Assembly (NCBI GenBank): GCA_016180235.1
Contig: JACPBQ010000004.1
Coordinates: forward strand, 1 to 34,939
Direction: 5' to 3'
Source: Candidatus Woesearchaeota archaeon
GTDB taxonomy: Archaea; Nanobdellota; Nanobdellia; Woesearchaeales; GW2011-AR4
DNA length: 34,939 nucleotides
Position numbers and translations under genes: made by a program. Shown piece by piece: positions 31,706 to 34,939 of this stretch (position 1 is its first letter; the number at the start of each line of letters is the position of its first letter). Under the pieces are notes generated by a model. That model saw nothing but the letters and a program-made list of their open reading frames with translations. It made no database searches and was not told the origin of the DNA.

Positions 31706-33226
31706 TTATTTTACGTACTTCTTCAGCAATTCCATAATCCTGCTGCCATCAATCTTGCCGCGGTATTTTGACATGAGGATGCCCATATAGGCACCTAAAG
31801 AAAGGTCTTTCTTTTTTTCTATAAGCTCTTTGATTTCCTTTTCAATGTCTTTTTCTGAAACAGAAGCAAACTTGGCAAAATCAATCTTCTCGTCATTTAT
31901 TTTTTTGACCAGCAAGTCTATCACAGCTTCTTTTGCAATCTTCCCCTTGTTCAGGTAATCCAATATTTCCTCGAAATGCTCGTCTTTTAATTTGGAAGTG
32001 TCCAGCTTAAACCTTGTTTTGATTTCTTTCGGGACATTGATGAGAATATGGGCCACTAGCGAAGACTCCAATTTATTGAATTTTTTGGCTAAATCCTCAA
32101 AATTCTCCTTTTCTATCAGCTCTTTTGCCAGTTCATTGCTTATCCTGTGCCTTTTCTCCAATTCTTCTGCCTTATGCTTCAGCAGTTTTGGCAGGTTTTT
32201 TCTCAGATCATTAACATACCCTTTTTCTATTTTTACCGGTGCCACGTCTGTCTCCGGGTATAATCTTGCTGCTCCCGGCAAAGGCCTGAGGAAGGAGGTT
32301 GTAAAATCCGGCTCTGCTTTCCTTACCTCTTTTTCAAGCTCACTCGAAAAAGCTTTGCTTTTTCGGTGTCCCGAAAAGCTTTGCTTTTCGAGGATTTTTC
32401 CTTTTTTTATTTCATTTAATTGACGCTCAATCTCATAATTTATAACTTTTGGAATGCTTCTTAAATCCTGGAAGCCTTTTATTTCTGTCCTTGCCCCATT
32501 TTTTATTGAAACGTTGACATCCTGCCTTATCGTGCCCAAGCCGCGCCTGACTCCATCGACGCTTCTTAATATCATCCCAATGATAGAGGCTGTTTCCTTT
32601 GCGTGCTCCGGATTTTTTATTTCAGTACCTGTAGCGATTTCTATTAAAGGAATTCCTAACCTGTCGAGCCTGTATCTTACAAAGCCTCCAGAGGAGGTAC
32701 CCGATTCTGTCCGAGCATCTTTTTCACTTTCAAGCTTTTGGGCTGCTTCTTCTTCAAGGCAGATTATAGGAATATTTACTTTTCCCAAAGAAGTTTCAAT
32801 AAATCCGTCCATTGCAACTAAAGCTGTCCTTTGGAATCCGGATACATTGCTGCCGTCAACAACATTTTTCCTCATCACCCGGATCTCATCAACTATTTTT
32901 GCATTCAATAATAAAGCTATTTTCAATGTGGATTCCAGTGCCTTCCTGTTCAGCTCATGCGGAGGCTCTTCGTCATATTCGACCAGGCAGGTATCCTGTG
33001 AGTCGGCCTCGTAAATGAACTTCCTGCGTTTCTGCATCTCATGGGCTGCTGCTATGTCTATCTCTCCTGTTTCCCCGGCAACCGCCCTTAGCCTTCTTTC
33101 AAACTTGACATCAGGCTCTTTATCGGAGTTAATAGTCGTGCAGCTGCAGAATAATTTTTTGCCTTCCAATTGCTGGTGAATTTCGAGACCACACTTGAAT
33201 CCTAATTCATTATAGTTCAGTTCCAT
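31706..33226 (-). CDS. gatE: Glu-tRNA(Gln) amidotransferase subunit E, short form
   Basis: A 506-residue kinase/tRNA-binding subunit of the archaeal enzyme that converts Glu-tRNA(Gln) to Gln-tRNA(Gln). N-terminal KCGLEIHQQLEGKKLFCSC and GLGTIRQDVNVSI mark the GatB/E cradle domain. RPLPGAARLYPETDVAP (residues 314-330) is GatE-specific, and the C-terminal YqeY-like helical domain is present. Usual GatE is about 620 residues because an AspRS-like domain is inserted before the RPLPGAARMYPETD motif; here only about 40 residues occupy that place, and residues 279-295 are encoded by a 50-bp palindrome. It follows gatD and the MJ1316-domain gene on the same strand. Confidence 0.93.
   Translation of the reverse strand: MELNYNELGFKCGLEIHQQLEGKKLFCSCTTINSDKEPDVKFERRLRAVAGETGEIDIAAAHEMQKRRKFIYEADSQDTCLVEYDEEPPHELNRKALESTLKIALLLNAKIVDEIRVMRKNVVDGSNVSGFQRTALVAMDGFIETSLGKVNIPIICLEEEAAQKLESEKDARTESGTSSGGFVRYRLDRLGIPLIEIATGTEIKNPEHAKETASIIGMILRSVDGVRRGLGTIRQDVNVSIKNGARTEIKGFQDLRSIPKVINYEIERQLNEIKKGKILEKQSFSGHRKSKAFSSELEKEVRKAEPDFTTSFLRPLPGAARLYPETDVAPVKIEKGYVNDLRKNLPKLLKHKAEELEKRHRISNELAKELIEKENFEDLAKKFNKLESSLVAHILINVPKEIKTRFKLDTSKLKDEHFEEILDYLNKGKIAKEAVIDLLVKKINDEKIDFAKFASVSEKDIEKEIKELIEKKKDLSLGAYMGILMSKYRGKIDGSRIMELLKKYVK
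32343..32392. repeat. Double-hairpin repeat inside gatE, copy 3
   Basis: Two perfect hairpins: CGAAAAAGC/GCTTTTTCG with a TTT loop (32345-32353 and 32357-32365) and CGAAAAGC/GCTTTTCG with a TTT loop (32372-32379 and 32383-32390). They are linked by a GGTGTCC centre (TTTTCGG/CCGAAAA also pair), and the outermost CTCGAAAA and TTTTCGAG pair too. The length keeps the gatE frame open. It encodes residues 279-295, KQSFSGHRKSKAFSSE and neighbours. Confidence 0.85.
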
Positions 33227-33278
33227 TTTTGATTAAAATCCATTTAATAATAAAAATAATAAATATAATTATAAAAAC

Positions 33279-33518
33279 CTATCTTTTCCAAAAGACAATA
33301 TTGTTTTTTCTTACTTCCCTGATCCTATGCATCGGTATAAAAGATTCCTCATTATTTTTTCCTACAACAATAAAATTATCCTCAAACTTTTTAATATCCA
33401 TATAATTTATTTTAATGAGCTGTTTAGAAATCCTGTCAAAATAGCGGATTGAATACTCTTCCGGTTTTTCCCTCCTGTCCCATTTGATTTTGTTCAATAA
33501 ATCTTTGATCGGCTGCAT
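33279..33518 (-). CDS. MJ1316 RNA-cyclic-group end-recognition domain protein (DUF504)
   Basis: A 79-residue protein consisting of the MJ1316 domain alone (PF04457). The signatures are LLNKIKWDRREKPEEYSIRY, then FDRI, FIPMHRIREVRKNNIVFWKR with the conserved HRIR and terminal WKR. The domain is proposed to recognise cyclic phosphate or other processed RNA ends and occurs fused to RNA ligases, phosphodiesterases and poly(A) polymerase-like proteins. It lies between gatD and gatE in the same direction (35-bp and 52-bp gaps), implying co-expression with tRNA-Gln synthesis. Function is an inference from the family. Confidence 0.85.
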   Translation of the reverse strand: MQPIKDLLNKIKWDRREKPEEYSIRYFDRISKQLIKINYMDIKKFEDNFIVVGKNNEESFIPMHRIREVRKNNIVFWKR

Positions 33519-33553
33519 TAAAAATCGCTTGCCTTTAAGTTATAAAAATATTG

Positions 33554-34852
33554 TCATTGCAAGAATTCGTCCTCTAAAAGGCGCTCGTTTATCTCTCCCC
33601 TTAAATTTTCAGAAATCATTTTCTTGGCTTCCTCTTTCCTATAATTTCCCAGAAGCCATGCCAATTTAATAAAGGCAGTTTCTGCAAGCATATCCTGTCC
33701 AGAAATTACTCCGGCATTGGCCAAGTCTATAGCATCTGAATAAACATGCATCTGCACGCTGCCGAAAATGCATTGTGAAGCCATGACGACAATGCAGCCG
33801 TTTTTCACTATTTTTTTAATTGCTTCAAGATTCTTTTTATGGATTTTTGCTATTTCGTTTGGGGTGCCTACAGGCGCCTGTCCTAACCCAGTTCCTTCTA
33901 TAACCAGCCCTTTATAATTTTTGAAAAATTCAAACTGCTCGGGAAACATATTGGGATGACATTTTAGCAGCCCAGTTTTTTCCTCGAATTTGTCCAATAT
34001 TTTCAATTTATTTTTTTCATTTTTCTTATTGTAATTTTTATTAATAAAATCTATATCTCCGGTTTCATAATTTACTCTTGCAATTGCCTTGTCATTTACA
34101 ACCTTAAATGCATCCCTCCTGCTGGTGTGCATTTTTCTTGTTTTGCATGCTGGCATAATGAGGCAGTTATTGTCTCCTGTTGAGTTGTGCATGCATATCC
34201 CTACACCCACAAAATCCGAGCCTGCAATGAAGCTTGCGGCGCAGATTAAGTTTACTGCTGCATCAGATGAGCCCCTGTCCGAGCTTCTCTGGCTGCCAAC
34301 AAGGAGCACAGGGATGTTAATATTTTCCAATGCAAAACTTAACGCTGCTGCACTGTATCCCAAAGTGTCTGTACCGTGGGTCAATATAATGCCGTCAACA
34401 CCTTTCTTCACCTCTTCTTCTATGGCTTTGCACATCAAAGCATAATGCTTAAAGCGCATATCCTCTGAAAACATATTAGAAATCAGCTTGCTTCTTATAT
34501 TTGCAATATCATTGAGCTCGGGAAACATTTCAAGAATCTCTTCCGGGGAAAACCTTGCAACTACGCCCCCAGTTCTATAGTCAACTTTTGAAGCTATTGT
34601 GCCGCCGGTATGCAAAATTGCTATAGTGGGCTTTTTGGGGTCTTTTTTCAGCTCTTTTTTAGAAGGAGTTTCTTTTGCCCTGTATTTTTCCACTACTTTT
34701 ATTTCATTTATTTTTTTGCTGTCGATGCCGATATTATATCCATTGTCCAGCTTTATTATTACGGAACCTGTCTCCTGGTTCGGCATCAGGATGCCTTCCC
34801 TGATTTCATCTTTGGTTATAATTTTCACTCTGTCGCCTGGTTTTGCATTCAT
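33554..34852 (-). CDS. gatD: Glu-tRNA(Gln) amidotransferase subunit D (asparaginase-like)
   Basis: A 432-residue glutaminase subunit that supplies ammonia to GatE. An N-terminal beta-barrel domain (residues 1-60, KPGDRVKIITKDEIREGILM) is specific to GatD and separates it from free asparaginases. The asparaginase domain follows with HTGGTIASKVDYRTGGV (nucleophile Thr85), LTHGTDTLGYSAAALSF (Thr161, Asp162) and VGSQRSSDRGSSDAAVNL. Length is normal. A TATA-like box at 34874-34885 suggests a nearly leaderless start. It heads the gatD-MJ1316-gatE operon. Confidence 0.95.
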   Translation of the reverse strand: MNAKPGDRVKIITKDEIREGILMPNQETGSVIIKLDNGYNIGIDSKKINEIKVVEKYRAKETPSKKELKKDPKKPTIAILHTGGTIASKVDYRTGGVVARFSPEEILEMFPELNDIANIRSKLISNMFSEDMRFKHYALMCKAIEEEVKKGVDGIILTHGTDTLGYSAAALSFALENINIPVLLVGSQRSSDRGSSDAAVNLICAASFIAGSDFVGVGICMHNSTGDNNCLIMPACKTRKMHTSRRDAFKVVNDKAIARVNYETGDIDFINKNYNKKNEKNKLKILDKFEEKTGLLKCHPNMFPEQFEFFKNYKGLVIEGTGLGQAPVGTPNEIAKIHKKNLEAIKKIVKNGCIVVMASQCIFGSVQMHVYSDAIDLANAGVISGQDMLAETAFIKLAWLLGNYRKEEAKKMISENLRGEINERLLEDEFLQ

Positions 34853-34873
34853 AGACTGAAAAATGAGTATTGT

Positions 34874-34885
34874 TTATTTAAATAT
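34874..34885 (-). promoter_or_regulatory. TATA box of the gatD operon
   Basis: ATATTTAAATAA on the minus strand is centred about 27 bp before the gatD start codon, consistent with a leaderless or short-leader transcript. Confidence 0.5.
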
Positions 34886-34939
34886 TGCGAATAGAAATAA
34901 TGAAAAGGAATGGTTTTATCCCATATAAATAGGCTTCTC

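Noticed and set aside
32454-33014. 186-residue open frame opposite gatE
   Set aside because: Antisense shadow of a well-supported conserved gene with no ribosome binding site.

Overview
This window is archaeal. Evidence includes the archaeal tRNA-dependent amidotransferase pair GatD/GatE, an A-type ATP synthase operon in the order H-I-K-E-C-F-A-B-D, RNase P protein 4, CDP-archaeol synthase, AbrB/PIN toxin-antitoxin genes, and TATA-box promoters often placed about 26 bp before the start codon, as in leaderless transcripts. Small gene sizes, many short unknown membrane or secreted proteins, a truncated Dph2-like gene and an AT-leaning composition resemble DPANN archaea such as Woesearchaeota or Pacearchaeota. 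That lineage is an inference; no phylogeny could be run.

Layout. 1-4.2 kb: tRNA-Val, a metal-dependent cyclase-family hydrolase, the oxidative pentose phosphate genes gnd and zwf, and a lipoprotein FKBP isomerase. 4.2-6.4 kb: a COG1031-like radical SAM enzyme and a methyltransferase. 6.4-6.65 kb: a 217-bp fold-back element with terminal inverted repeats. 6.7-12.4 kb: a membrane-lipid head-group region (PAP2 phosphatase, PS-type decarboxylase, phospholipid N-methyltransferase, two tandem-fused CDP-alcohol phosphatidyltransferases, a VTT/YqaA membrane protein, a PHP phosphoesterase and CarS). 12.4-14.4 kb: membrane protein, rpiB, Dph2-like fragment, small secreted protein and two very small ORFs. 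14.5-17.4 kb: rnp4, a coiled-coil protein and pgk. 17.5-20.9 kb: an AT-rich stretch with an apparently frameshifted secreted lipase and an AbrB-PIN pair. 20.9-22.9 kb: membrane pyrophosphatase. 22.95-31.5 kb: the ATP synthase operon, interrupted between atpB and atpD by a hairpin cluster and ending with an undescribed 39-residue membrane protein. 31.6-34.9 kb: tRNA-Arg with an insertion in its D-loop, then gatE, an MJ1316-domain gene and gatD.

How it works together. CarS would make CDP-archaeol. The CDP-alcohol transferases would attach serine, glycerol-phosphate or inositol-phosphate-type heads, the decarboxylase would make the ethanolamine lipid, and the N-methyltransferase could methylate it. 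Zwf, Gnd and RpiB cover glucose-6-phosphate to ribose-5-phosphate except for the lactonase. HppA and the A-type ATPase share an ion gradient.

The most unusual features are short perfect hairpins with 3-nt loops occurring in pairs at three loci (inside the fold-back element, inside the atp operon, and in frame inside gatE where an AspRS-like domain is normally found), a structured insertion in tRNA-Arg, and a phosphatidyltransferase with two intact catalytic motifs in one chain.
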